Shown here: positions 18,359 through 26,916 of the stretch, one piece after another
How positions within the stretch are numbered: position 1 is the stretch's first letter
How the letters are laid out: each line of letters opens with the position of its first letter
Source of the DNA: Nonlabens sp. Hel1_33_55
GTDB taxonomy: Bacteria > Bacteroidota > Bacteroidia > Flavobacteriales > Flavobacteriaceae
Direction: 5' to 3'
DNA: 64,000 nt
Assembly (NCBI RefSeq): GCF_900101765.1
Contig: NZ_LT627735.1
Location: 62,001 to 126,000 of the forward strand
The notes under the pieces: generated by a model
The model's input: the letters and a program-made list of their open reading frames with translations, nothing else
Told to the model about the DNA's origin: nothing
Database searches by the model: none
Program-made: the position numbers and the translations under genes

Positions 18359-18386
18359 AAAAAGCCCCACAAAAAAGTGAGGCTTA
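18359..18386 (-). terminator. Terminator of rho
   Basis: On the minus strand, AAGCCTCAC/GTGGGGCTT (one G-U pair) with a T-rich loop is followed by a T tract, 20 bp after the rho stop. Confidence 0.7.
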
Positions 18387-18406
18387 GTTTATAGATTAAA
18401 AATATT

Positions 18407-20197
18407 TTAGTCGTTCATCGTTGCAAGAAACTCTTCATTATTACGAGTTTGCTTGATGCGCTGTGACATGAATTCCATGGCTTCTACAGGATTCATATCT
18501 GCTAGATATTTTCTCATGATCCACATGCGTTGTACCGTGTCTTTGTCAAGTAGCAAGTCATCGCGACGTGTAGAAGATGAGGTAAGGTCGATAGCTGGGA
18601 AGATGCGACGGTTCGAAATATTACGATCCAGTTGCAGCTCCATGTTACCAGTTCCCTTAAATTCTTCAAAGATGACCTCGTCCATTTTAGAACCAGTCTC
18701 AGTCAATGCCGTTGCAATGATGGAAAGTGATCCACCACCTTCAATATTACGTGCTGCTCCAAAGAATCTTTTCGGTTTATGTAACGCATTTGCATCCACA
18801 CCACCAGAAAGTACTTTACCACTTGCAGGTTGTACCGTGTTATAAGCTCTCGCAAGTCTTGTTATGGAATCAAGTAGGATCACGACATCGTGACCACATT
18901 CTACCATTCGTTTTGCTTTCTCTAAAACGATATTTGCCACACGTACGTGATCATGAGCCTCTTTATCAAATGTGGAAGCGATCACTTCACCATCAACGTG
19001 ACGTTGCATATCAGTCACCTCTTCTGGACGTTCATCAATCAATAAAATTAGTTGATAAACCTCTGGATGGTTGGCAGCAATGGCATTTGCGATGTCTTTC
19101 AATAACATCGTTTTACCAGTTTTGGGCTGTGCTACGATCATACCACGTTGTCCTTTACCGATTGGAGCAAAAAGATCCATCACCCTGGTAGAGACGCTCG
19201 CACGTCTGTCTGCAAGGTTGAATTTTTCATCTGGGAACAATGGTGTCAAGTGCTCAAATGATACACGATCACGAACCACACTTGGGTCAAGACCGTTGAT
19301 TTGTGAGATCTTGATCAGTGGGAAATATTTTTCACCTTCTTTAGGTGGACGTACCATTCCTAAAACAGTATCACCTGTTTTCAACCCAAATAATCTTACT
19401 TGAGATTGAGATACATAAATATCATCTGGAGATGCGAGGTAATTGTAGTCACTACTGCGTAGGAACCCATAACCGTCAGGCATCATATCTAGAACGCCTT
19501 CGCTCTCGATAATCCCGTCAAATTCAAATTCAGGATCGCGGTAGCGGTTGCGGGTATCTTTATTCCCTTTAGGAACGTTGTTTTGATTATTGCTGCGTTG
19601 ATTCTTCTGGCGTGGATTGCGATTATCATTACCATCCTTATCATTAGAATCATTACGACGGTTGTCGTTGCGGTTATCATTACCGTCTTTATCGTTCTTA
19701 TTGTCGCGACGATTATCATTACGGTTGTCATTACCGTTTTTATCATTCTTATTATCAGAACTTTTGTTGTCGCGTTGATTTTTTTGTCTAGGATTCGGCT
19801 TGTTGGTAGAGTCCTTACTTTTTACCTGACGTGTGTTAGGCTTATTGTTTGACTTGTCATCGTTAGAATCGGTATCCTTTTGATCAGATGATTTGTCATT
19901 AGTGTCCTTGTCATCTTTTTGATTTCTAGGATTGGGCTTTTTTGCTCTAGGCTCACGCTTTTTAGGTGCTGGCTTAGGCTTGCGATCTTGCGGCGCATCC
20001 TGCTTTTGAGAATCTGCAGATGAGTTATCGTCAGCATCTAATTTTTTTACCACATCTGGATTAGCGGCTTGTAGGTCTAGGATTTTATAGACTAGGTCCA
20101 ATTTGCGCATCGTGCGGAATTTTGGGACGTTCAATCCTTGAGCAATTTCCTGTAGTTCAGGAAGTTTCTTTGATTTTAAATCAGCTATTTGAAACAT
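18407..20197 (-). CDS. rho: Transcription termination factor Rho
   Basis: Hexameric RNA-dependent ATPase that terminates transcription. At 596 residues it is longer than the ~420 of E. coli Rho. An N-terminal Rho-N domain (MFQIADLKSKKLPELQEIA) is followed by a ~170-residue Asp/Asn/Lys/Arg-rich low-complexity insert. Then come the RNA-binding cold-shock-like domain (GVLDMMPDGYGFLRS) and the RecA-type ATPase, with P-loop PKTGKT, Walker B VVILLDSITRLARAYN and the Q-loop region. The insert is built of repeated NDNRR/DKDGN units; such inserts are common in Bacteroidota Rho. Monocistronic. Confidence 0.97.
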   Translation of the reverse strand: MFQIADLKSKKLPELQEIAQGLNVPKFRTMRKLDLVYKILDLQAANPDVVKKLDADDNSSADSQKQDAPQDRKPKPAPKKREPRAKKPNPRNQKDDKDTNDKSSDQKDTDSNDDKSNNKPNTRQVKSKDSTNKPNPRQKNQRDNKSSDNKNDKNGNDNRNDNRRDNKNDKDGNDNRNDNRRNDSNDKDGNDNRNPRQKNQRSNNQNNVPKGNKDTRNRYRDPEFEFDGIIESEGVLDMMPDGYGFLRSSDYNYLASPDDIYVSQSQVRLFGLKTGDTVLGMVRPPKEGEKYFPLIKISQINGLDPSVVRDRVSFEHLTPLFPDEKFNLADRRASVSTRVMDLFAPIGKGQRGMIVAQPKTGKTMLLKDIANAIAANHPEVYQLILLIDERPEEVTDMQRHVDGEVIASTFDKEAHDHVRVANIVLEKAKRMVECGHDVVILLDSITRLARAYNTVQPASGKVLSGGVDANALHKPKRFFGAARNIEGGGSLSIIATALTETGSKMDEVIFEEFKGTGNMELQLDRNISNRRIFPAIDLTSSSTRRDDLLLDKDTVQRMWIMRKYLADMNPVEAMEFMSQRIKQTRNNEEFLATMND

Positions 20198-20344
20198 GTA
20201 ATTATGGAAAAGTGTATGTAAATTTTCTTGAGGAATAAATGAGATTGAAATTTATCAGAAAAATTTTCAACCTCTAGTTAACCTATTAAGAGATGGTTAA
20301 CCGTATTGTCTTACAATGATAAGCTAAAAAAAGTTTACCAACCC

Positions 20345-20373
20345 TTGTTTTTTGCTCGTAAACTGTATTTTTG
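20345..20373 (+). promoter_or_regulatory. Promoter of the DUF4293 gene
   Basis: TTG (20345-20347), 18 nt, TATTTTTG (20366-20373). The -7 box overlaps an upstream in-frame ATG at 20371, so that ATG cannot be the start; ATG 20407 is. Confidence 0.75.
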
Positions 20374-20406
20374 TCCAGCTTTAAAGAAAATTTAAGCTTT
20401 TACAGA

Positions 20407-20817
20407 ATGATCCAAAGAATACAAACCATCTGGTTGATACTAGCCGCTGCCTGTAGTGGTGGACTGGTGTGGCTTGTTAGTCTATGGGTTGACGGTGATG
20501 GAAATGAGGTTGTGGCGATGGATGAAAATGCTTATTTTGGAGCCTTTGCCCTTAGCACACTGCTATCGATCATTGCCATATTTTTATACAGGAATAGAAA
20601 ATTACAGACGGTGATCAACCGTTTGAACATATTATTAAACCTCATTCTACTAGGAGTTTTCGTATATCGAGCCCTAACGATGTCTGGAGCGACGGCGGTT
20701 GCAGAGAAAGGCATTGGGATGTTCATTCCTATCCTATCTATCGTTTTACTGGTCCTTGCAAATAGGGCTATAAGAAAGGATGAACAACTCGTAAAATCTG
20801 TGGATCGACTACGATAA
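20407..20817 (+). CDS. DUF4293 membrane protein
   Basis: 136-residue inner-membrane protein with four predicted helices. The N-terminus MIQRIQTIWLILAAACSGG is the hallmark of DUF4293, a Bacteroidota family of unknown function usually found next to rho, as here. The start was set by the promoter, which excludes the upstream ATG. A strong terminator follows. Confidence 0.88.
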   Translation: MIQRIQTIWLILAAACSGGLVWLVSLWVDGDGNEVVAMDENAYFGAFALSTLLSIIAIFLYRNRKLQTVINRLNILLNLILLGVFVYRALTMSGATAVAEKGIGMFIPILSIVLLVLANRAIRKDEQLVKSVDRLR

Positions 20818-20848
20818 ACACGAGAATCTTAGTACTATTAGTGTGAAA

Positions 20849-20880
20849 ACCTGCAGGGCGCCACCCTGCGGGTTTTTTGT
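20849..20880 (+). terminator. Rho-independent terminator of the DUF4293 gene
   Basis: An 11-bp stem AACCTGCAGGG/CCCTGCGGGTT (one G-U pair), loop CGCCA, then six Ts. Confidence 0.92.
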
Positions 20881-20900
20881 TTTATAGTGTGTTATGTTCT

Positions 20901-20916
20901 CGCTTTCGCGAAAGCG
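20901..20916. repeat. Palindrome copy 6 (perfect core)
   Basis: CGCTTTCGCGAAAGCG followed by AAC, between the DUF4293 terminator and the LytTR regulator gene. Confidence 0.95.
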
Positions 20917-20988
20917 AACTCCAGTAAAATCTATATCCACTTCAATAGATCTCTTACACCTACCAAATGTTTTTCCTACATTTAGTGC

Positions 20989-21741
20989 ATGATAAATGTG
21001 GTAATCATTGATGATGAGTTGAACGCGCGACTATTTCTTGCAAATCTTCTGGCTAAAGAATTAGGTGAGCAGCTTGCGGTAATTGACAGCTGTGGCTCAG
21101 TTAAGGAAGGCGTTCAATCAATAAAGAACAATAAGGTAGATCTTGTTTTTCTTGATATTCAGATGCCTGAAGAAGATGGTTTTATGCTTTTCAAATACTT
21201 CAATGAGATCAATTTTGAAGTCATTTTTGTAACCGCATATGATCGATTTGCCATTAAAGCTTTTGAATGCAGCGCGTTGCATTACCTGCTTAAACCTCTC
21301 AATCAAAACAAAGTGGAACAGGCTATCAAACGATTCAAAAATACTCGTGAAAACAAACATGCGGTTCTTGAAAAGTTTGATGTGTTGACAGATTATCTGG
21401 ACAGCAAGAGCGAGAAGGAACGTGTGGTCTTCAATACGTCATCTGGCTTTGATGTGGTGGTTTTCAAGAACATATTATATATCGAGGCCGCTGGGAATTA
21501 TTGCAAAATCTACATGAAGGACCAATCCTTTAAAGTGGTAACCAGCTCCATGAAATTCATTGAGGATTGTCTTCCAGAAAAATCGTTTTGTAGAATTCAT
21601 AATTCCTTTATCGTCAACCTCAATGAGGTGAGCTCTTTTGTCAATGCAGACAAGGAGTTGGTAATGACAAACGGTACTGAACTAAAAGTCGCGGAGCGTA
21701 AACTTACATTTTTCAAAAGCCGCATTAGTGAGATGGCATAA
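20989..21741 (+). CDS. LytTR-family response regulator
   Basis: 250-residue transcription factor. The receiver domain (1-~115) has phosphoacceptor Asp56 in VFLDIQMPEEDGF and acidic residues DDE at 8-10. A LytTR DNA-binding domain follows (about 145-248: ILYIEAAGNYCKIYM, then FCRIHNSFIVNL). It overlaps the downstream sensor kinase by 14 bp, so the pair is a coupled two-component system of the LytS/LytR type. The target genes are unknown. Confidence 0.93.
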   Translation: MINVVIIDDELNARLFLANLLAKELGEQLAVIDSCGSVKEGVQSIKNNKVDLVFLDIQMPEEDGFMLFKYFNEINFEVIFVTAYDRFAIKAFECSALHYLLKPLNQNKVEQAIKRFKNTRENKHAVLEKFDVLTDYLDSKSEKERVVFNTSSGFDVVVFKNILYIEAAGNYCKIYMKDQSFKVVTSSMKFIEDCLPEKSFCRIHNSFIVNLNEVSSFVNADKELVMTNGTELKVAERKLTFFKSRISEMA

Positions 21742-24679
21742 CCTGTTATTTTGGTTGCTGTTAGGTTTTCTAAGCACTGCACAGCAATTTCCTTCTACCC
21801 ATTATACAGATCGGGATATTTTGCCCAACAATACCGTTAGAACTTTGTTCAAAGCTAGCGATGGTGCTCTATGGATAGGCACAGATAATGGTCTTGTGCG
21901 CAAATTCAATGATCAAATTACTACCTATTTCAAAGAGGATGGACTTTCCCAAAATAATGTATGGGCCATTATAGAAGATTCTACTGGTCAAATCTGGATA
22001 GGTAGTTACGGAAATGGGCTATCTATTTTCAAGGAGAATCAATTGCAGGTATTTCCTAAAAACTTAGATCTACCAAACCTTGAAATCACAAAACTAAGTA
22101 TACACACAAACACCTTGTTCGTAGGGACAAACGATGGCATATCTACGATTGATCTTGAAAACACCAATAAGGTCAACACCTTAAACTCAAGTCTTAGCGT
22201 AGGCTCCCAATTTCTTGTAAAGGATTTTATCGAGATCGACGGCACTTTATATGTGATTAGTTACGCTAGCGGTATTTATAAAATAGTGTCGTCTGGTAAA
22301 GAGATGAAGTTGGAAAAAATTTGGGCAGAGAAATACTTGTATGCAGCACATGTGGTTGAGGATTCAGTTTATTTAAGTGGTAAGGAATATTTTAAAACCG
22401 TCCCTAAGGAAAGCTTTGAGAATCTAGCGGTACTGCGCAACAGCAAGCCTAAAGGAAAATCTATACTGTGGGATTATCAAATCGTAGGTGACGATCTATT
22501 TACAGCAGCTTGGGGAATATATTCCAATGATGGTGGTATCTACCAATTAACAGCAGATGGAATGGAGCTGCGTAATAGCGATTTTGGCATTGAGAGCACA
22601 CAGGTAACCAGTCTTGAATATGATAGTGACTTTGATCTATTATACGGTGGGACGCTTGATAATGGGTTTTACGAGATCAGGTTAGATCAAAATGCACAAT
22701 TTTATCCATCTACTCACTATGCAGTGCTCGATTTCTCAAGTAGTGGTGATATCATGGCTACTTTATTTAATGATGGCGTTGAAATAAACAAGAGGCAAAT
22801 CAACGCCACAAAATTCAAGCAATGGCAAGTAAATTATCTGAACTCAAATTCCAATAATTTACCTAAATACGAGGATGATTTTTACGAGCTGGACTATCAA
22901 ACAACGGCCGATAACATAGTTTTTTACAGTGTCAAAAGCAGAAACGAAACATTCTGGTTAAACACCTCTATTGGGATCTACCATTTTGATCAAAATGGCG
23001 AGCTGATTGAATATATTCCTGTACATGCTTTAGAATTTAATTTTACCGCAAATGATAAGTTGCTAGAGCCCAATTTTTACCACGGCACTCGGGTCTATCA
23101 GTCATTTAACCCACTAACGTATACCTATTATGATGAAACTCAGGACGAGCAGAATCCGCGTTTTGTGGTGGGTAGTTTGCAACAAGGTGATAAGACATAT
23201 CTAACTTCCATTTTCAATGGATTATACGTTTTGGAAGGTGGAACTTTCAAGTCTTTTTTAGAAAATGATATATGGACTGAAAAGCGTTTGCGATTCATAA
23301 CGTCATTGGGCAACAATCAGCTGGCGATTTCTAACGAAGATGGTGACGTCTTCATCATTGACGATGCAGATAATTTTAAAGTACAACCTCTAGCACGTAC
23401 TGTAGATCATGGTAGTACAATTACGTTTTTAACGTCCTATAATGACCTTCTGATTATCGGAACTCCTAAAGGGATTATTCTCAATAGGGATGGTCGCGAA
23501 ATATTTTTAGATTCAGAACAAGGCATCGATAATAAAATTAATAATGGCTATGTAAGCGATGACATTCTTTTCCTGGCTAGTGAAGGAGGTAGTTATCAAA
23601 TACAACTGGCTGATATTTTGCAGCAATCAAATAGGATTAAAACTATTGAAGTCCAATCCATCGATGTCAATGGAGTTGAAAGAGTCTTTGAGGGTTCTAA
23701 AGATTTGAATCTAGCATATGATGAGAACTCTCTAACCATCAAGGTAAAGACTAACAGGCATCCATATCCTCAAAAACTCAATTACAGCTATCGTATCGAT
23801 CCAACTAATGAATGGACATCCATGGAAGGCGCCAGTTTGAATTTACCTTTTTTGGATTCTGGCAGCTATCAGCTGGATATTCAAGTGACAGATTTTTCCA
23901 CCGGGTTTAAGTTTGACCAACAGGTACTTCATTTTCATATCGCGACACCTTTCTACAAGAGCTTTTGGTTTTTAGCATTGATGTTTTTAGGAGCAATGGG
24001 ATTATTGATAGTTTATTTTCGCTTAAAGCGAAAACGTGCTCAATCAAAATCACTAGAACAAGAAGCGATCACTAAGCGCATTGAAGAAGTCAAGTTGGAA
24101 GCCTTGCTGTCGCAAATGAATCCACATTTTATTTTTAATTCTTTAAACTCGGTGCAGTATTTTATTAGTAACGACGAGAATGATAAAGCCATGGAATACT
24201 TAGGCACATTTTCTGACCTGATGCGAGCCAATCTTAATAACGCAGAGCAACAATTCTTGACTCTTGAGGAAGAAATTGATTATTTAAAAAAATACATCGC
24301 GCTGGAGAACGCGCGTTTTGGAGATCGTGTCCAGGTAGAATTTAGCATTGACCCAGAGCTTTCTCAAATACAAACCAGAATACCTACCATGATCCTGCAA
24401 CCATTCGTAGAGAATGCGTTTATCCACGCTTTTCCTTCACGAATAACCAATCCAAAACTTGAAATTTCATTCTTCAAAGTTGATGACAGTATTTACCGCT
24501 GCACGATAAGTGATAATGGCATAGGCAGCGCAAGTCTGGACAAAAAGAAGCGCCATATCTCAAAAGGCACGCACCTCATCGAGGAACGATTATCGTTTTT
24601 AGGTTACGACCCATCAAAAGCGCTACAGGTCAATTATACAGCTACAGGAACTACAGTAATACTTCATCTGGAGCAATGA
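21728..24679 (+). CDS. Propeller-type LytS-like sensor histidine kinase
   Basis: 983 residues starting at GTG 21728, inside the regulator gene. A signal segment leads to a large periplasmic region with Reg_prop beta-propeller repeats (DGALWIGTDNGLV, GQIWIGSYGNGLS). A Y_Y_Y-type Ig fold (about 650-735) and a transmembrane helix (about 745-765) follow. The His_kinase domain has phosphoacceptor His in LLSQMNPHFIFNSLNS. The ATPase part has N-box FVENAFIHAF and G-box ISDNGIGSA. It senses an extracytoplasmic cue and phosphorylates the LytTR protein. A shrunken copy of the palindrome overlaps the codons just after the membrane helix. Confidence 0.92.
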   Translation: MRWHNLLFWLLLGFLSTAQQFPSTHYTDRDILPNNTVRTLFKASDGALWIGTDNGLVRKFNDQITTYFKEDGLSQNNVWAIIEDSTGQIWIGSYGNGLSIFKENQLQVFPKNLDLPNLEITKLSIHTNTLFVGTNDGISTIDLENTNKVNTLNSSLSVGSQFLVKDFIEIDGTLYVISYASGIYKIVSSGKEMKLEKIWAEKYLYAAHVVEDSVYLSGKEYFKTVPKESFENLAVLRNSKPKGKSILWDYQIVGDDLFTAAWGIYSNDGGIYQLTADGMELRNSDFGIESTQVTSLEYDSDFDLLYGGTLDNGFYEIRLDQNAQFYPSTHYAVLDFSSSGDIMATLFNDGVEINKRQINATKFKQWQVNYLNSNSNNLPKYEDDFYELDYQTTADNIVFYSVKSRNETFWLNTSIGIYHFDQNGELIEYIPVHALEFNFTANDKLLEPNFYHGTRVYQSFNPLTYTYYDETQDEQNPRFVVGSLQQGDKTYLTSIFNGLYVLEGGTFKSFLENDIWTEKRLRFITSLGNNQLAISNEDGDVFIIDDADNFKVQPLARTVDHGSTITFLTSYNDLLIIGTPKGIILNRDGREIFLDSEQGIDNKINNGYVSDDILFLASEGGSYQIQLADILQQSNRIKTIEVQSIDVNGVERVFEGSKDLNLAYDENSLTIKVKTNRHPYPQKLNYSYRIDPTNEWTSMEGASLNLPFLDSGSYQLDIQVTDFSTGFKFDQQVLHFHIATPFYKSFWFLALMFLGAMGLLIVYFRLKRKRAQSKSLEQEAITKRIEEVKLEALLSQMNPHFIFNSLNSVQYFISNDENDKAMEYLGTFSDLMRANLNNAEQQFLTLEEEIDYLKKYIALENARFGDRVQVEFSIDPELSQIQTRIPTMILQPFVENAFIHAFPSRITNPKLEISFFKVDDSIYRCTISDNGIGSASLDKKKRHISKGTHLIEERLSFLGYDPSKALQVNYTATGTTVILHLEQ
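24018..24032. repeat. Possible shrunken palindrome inside the sensor kinase gene
   Basis: TTCGCTTAAAGCGAA equals the consensus minus the central TCGCG. It encodes part of YFRLKRKR after the membrane helix. Chance similarity cannot be excluded. Confidence 0.4.
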
Positions 24680-24803
24680 CAGTTATCCAAAATCAGGGTA
24701 CGCATATGTAATGGCTTTCAAAGATTTATGAGTTTGAGTTAGGTTTAAAGAACCAACGCGATTCAAGAATCTTTGGGGGAATTTTCTTGATCAGGTTGGT
24801 GGT

Positions 24804-24836
24804 AAAAAGCTGGAAGCTCAATTCCAGCTTTTTTAT
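24804..24836. terminator. Bidirectional terminator between kinase and phosphoesterase genes
   Basis: A 9-bp stem AAGCTGGAA/TTCCAGCTT with a 6-nt loop, flanked by A and T tracts, serving both convergent genes. Confidence 0.88.
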
Positions 24837-24857
24837 GCTTTAATCTCAAATATCATC

Positions 24858-25346
24858 TTACCGATCTTTCTCCACAACCTCAAGATTTGAAATCTTCCCG
24901 TGGTTGATCTCAAAGCGCAGCATGGTTCGTTTTTTATGAAATCCATGAATACCTATGGCTCCTGGATTCATGTGCAGGCAATTGATCTTTTTATCATTCA
25001 TCACTTTTAAAATGTGGCTGTGGCCACAGATAAAAACATCTGGCGGGTTGGAATAGATTTCGGCTCTAATATTAGGATTATAACGTCCAGGATAACCGCC
25101 TATGTGTGTGATCCAGATATCCATTCCCTCACAATCAAACCGATTGTTCAATGGATACTGAAGTCTAGCCTTATCATCATCGATATTACCGTATACAGCT
25201 CTTAAGGGTTTGAGGGCTGCTATCTTATCTGTCACTTCTAGGTTGCCTATATCACCAGCATGCCAGACCTCATCTGCCTGTAGGATATACTTTTCCATGA
25301 ATGCATCATAATGACTGTGCGTGTCTGATAGGAGTAAAATCTTCAT
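24858..25346 (-). CDS. YfcE/MJ0936-type metallophosphoesterase
   Basis: 162-residue dinuclear-metal phosphodiesterase. Metal-binding motifs are in order: SDTHSHYD, WHAGDIGN, YGNIDDDKAR, ITHIGGYPGR and CGHSHILK, then the closing NPGAIGIHG. Family members hydrolyse phosphodiesters in vitro; the physiological substrate is usually unknown. Monocistronic, convergent with the sensor kinase. Confidence 0.92.
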   Translation of the reverse strand: MKILLLSDTHSHYDAFMEKYILQADEVWHAGDIGNLEVTDKIAALKPLRAVYGNIDDDKARLQYPLNNRFDCEGMDIWITHIGGYPGRYNPNIRAEIYSNPPDVFICGHSHILKVMNDKKINCLHMNPGAIGIHGFHKKRTMLRFEINHGKISNLEVVEKDR

Positions 25347-25387
25347 GGTTCAAAGTTAGGATGGCGATTTGATTAAACATGAACTTT

Positions 25388-25408
25388 AAGTTCCAAGTTC
25401 CAAGTTCC
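25388..25408. repeat. Tandem array of AAGTTCC (3 copies)
   Basis: Three head-to-tail copies of the 7-bp unit AAGTTCC, 42 bp upstream of the phosphoesterase start. The same unit is repeated six times at 31777. Confidence 0.9.
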
Positions 25409-25455
25409 AATCTGAAAAGCGAGGTTTTCAAAAATTTGATTTGTAGAAAACAACC

Positions 25456-25480
25456 ATATCTCGACTGCCGCTCGATACTG
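25456..25480. repeat. Dispersed element copy A
   Basis: A TCTCGACTGC...TCGATACTG segment, related to copy B (25549-25572) and to the insert in the split palindrome at 37965. The core TCGACTGC..CTCGA is itself nearly palindromic. Confidence 0.65.
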
Positions 25481-25548
25481 GTTTGCATGGTCAGGTCGAA
25501 AAAGCTTTGGTCTTTAATTTCTTAGAGCAATGCCTCAAATGAATAACT

Positions 25549-25572
25549 GTATCTCGACTGCAGTTCGATACT
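25549..25572. repeat. Dispersed element copy B
   Basis: A TCTCGACTGCAGTTCGATAC segment, about 90 bp after copy A with a few differences. The central TCGACTGCAGTTCGA is an almost perfect palindrome. Confidence 0.65.
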
Positions 25573-25694
25573 GCTTTGTTTAGTAAGGTTCAAAAGCTCT
25601 AGTATCTACTTTCGGTTCTCTGAAAGTCCGAATTTATACGTTTACTTTAAGTTTCTAATCCAAAGTTCGAATTCTAGTTCAGGTTCATAACCAC

Positions 25695-25702
25695 TACCTT
25701 TG
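25695..25702 (+). promoter_or_regulatory. Possible -7 element of the truA operon
   Basis: TACCTTTG matches TAnnTTTG, 6 nt before the truA ATG. No clear -33 TTG is present, and the leader would be nearly absent. Confidence 0.4.
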
Positions 25703-25707
25703 CGGCC

Positions 25708-26466
25708 ATGCAAAAACAGCGCTATTTTATCGAATTAGCTTATGATGGTACGGTCTACCATGGCTGGCAACGGCAGCCGCAAAGTATTAGCGTTCAAGAA
25801 GTTTTGGAAGATGGTTTGTCTAAAATGTTGCATACTAAAATGTATGTGACCGGCGCAGGCAGGACTGATGCTGGAGTGCATGCCGCCCAAATGTTTGCTC
25901 ATTTCGATTATGAAGATGAAATTGATACCATTCAACTGGCGTATCGATTGAATCGCTGGATAGCAAAGGATATTAGCATATTTGAGATTAAAAAAGTAAC
26001 TGATAAGGCGCATGCTAGATTTAGTGCGACGCATCGATCCTATGAGTACAGATTCAATCTGCGACCAGATGCCTTTAAAAATCGGTCGACGTATGTTTTA
26101 TATAGAATTCCAGATATAGAACATATGCAGCAGGCTGCAGATATCCTATTAGAGTATACAGATTTCGAATGTTTCTCCAGAACAAACACAGACGTTAAGA
26201 CCTATCTTTGTGACGTTAGCGAGGCCCGTTTTGAACACAAAGATTTTGAGTTGATTTTTCACATCACTGCTAATCGTTTTCTTCGAAATATGGTCAGAGC
26301 AGTGGTCGGTACTTTATTGCAAGTCGGCTATGGGAAATTAGAAGTTGAAGATATGCATCGCATCATCGCTTCAAAGGACCGAGGTGAAGCTGGCGCTAGC
26401 GCACCGGCTCAAGGATTGTATCTAACACGAGTAAGATATCCCGACGAAATTTGGATCAATGAATAA
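25708..26466 (+). CDS. truA: tRNA pseudouridine(38-40) synthase
   Basis: Isomerises uridines 38-40 in the tRNA anticodon arm. The 252 residues show catalytic Asp54 in GAGRTDAGVHA, the N-terminal ELAYDGTVYHGWQRQP, and the late motif FLRNMVRAVVGTLLQVG. First gene of a three-gene unit: it overlaps the following small membrane gene by 8 bp, and the ABC exporter starts 2 bp after that. Confidence 0.96.
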   Translation: MQKQRYFIELAYDGTVYHGWQRQPQSISVQEVLEDGLSKMLHTKMYVTGAGRTDAGVHAAQMFAHFDYEDEIDTIQLAYRLNRWIAKDISIFEIKKVTDKAHARFSATHRSYEYRFNLRPDAFKNRSTYVLYRIPDIEHMQQAADILLEYTDFECFSRTNTDVKTYLCDVSEARFEHKDFELIFHITANRFLRNMVRAVVGTLLQVGYGKLEVEDMHRIIASKDRGEAGASAPAQGLYLTRVRYPDEIWINE

Positions 26467-26914
26467 AATACTTTTTCAGGAAGAACAGCGATTCAATCAA
26501 TGGTGGTTGTGGTTGATTTTGGGAATTGTTTTTATTTCGGTTGCTGTGGCGATTATATCCCTTCGAGAAAAACTCACCATAACTGATATGATTTTGAGTA
26601 TCGCTGTAACGGCGGCAATATTTGGATCACTCGCATTATTTAAGCTGACTACCACGATTACCGAGGAAAATATAAAGATCCATTTCTTCCCTTTTATAAA
26701 AAGAGAATGGAAATGGACCGAGCTCCAAATAGCAGAGGTTATTGATTATGGATTTGTAGGTGGTTGGGGCATTAGAATATGGACCGGTTATGGAACTGTC
26801 TATAATGTAAGAGGCTCCAAAGGTTTACACATTAAAACCGACTCAAAGGAATACGTAATAGGAACACAAAAGGAACAAGAATTGCGGGATTGTATCGCAC
26901 ATTTGCTTAAATAA
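26459..26914 (+). CDS. Small membrane protein with PH-like C-terminus, function unknown
   Basis: 151 residues with two N-terminal transmembrane helices (about 15-33 and 44-62). The soluble part is beta-rich and resembles bacterial PH-like domains (ITEENIKIHFFPFIKREWKW, YNVRGSKGLHIKT). No catalytic motif was seen. It is sandwiched and overlapped between truA and the ABC exporter, so it is translationally linked to both. A partner role for the exporter is possible but only inferred. Confidence 0.7.
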   Translation: MNKILFQEEQRFNQWWLWLILGIVFISVAVAIISLREKLTITDMILSIAVTAAIFGSLALFKLTTTITEENIKIHFFPFIKREWKWTELQIAEVIDYGFVGGWGIRIWTGYGTVYNVRGSKGLHIKTDSKEYVIGTQKEQELRDCIAHLLK

Positions 26915-26916
26915 TT

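Larger units (their letters stand above)
25347..25694. other. Repeat-bearing spacer upstream of truA
   Basis: About 350 bp with no gene. It holds a 7-bp tandem array (25388-25408) and two imperfect copies of a 25-bp element (25456-25480 and 25549-25572). Confidence 0.7.

Noticed and set aside
19489..19852. Overlapping frames in the repeat-rich part of rho
   Set aside because: Arise from the repeated Asp/Asn/Arg codons of the Rho insert; no independent gene.
25388..25408. CRISPR-like array
   Set aside because: The repeat unit is 7 bp with no spacers; no cas genes in the window.
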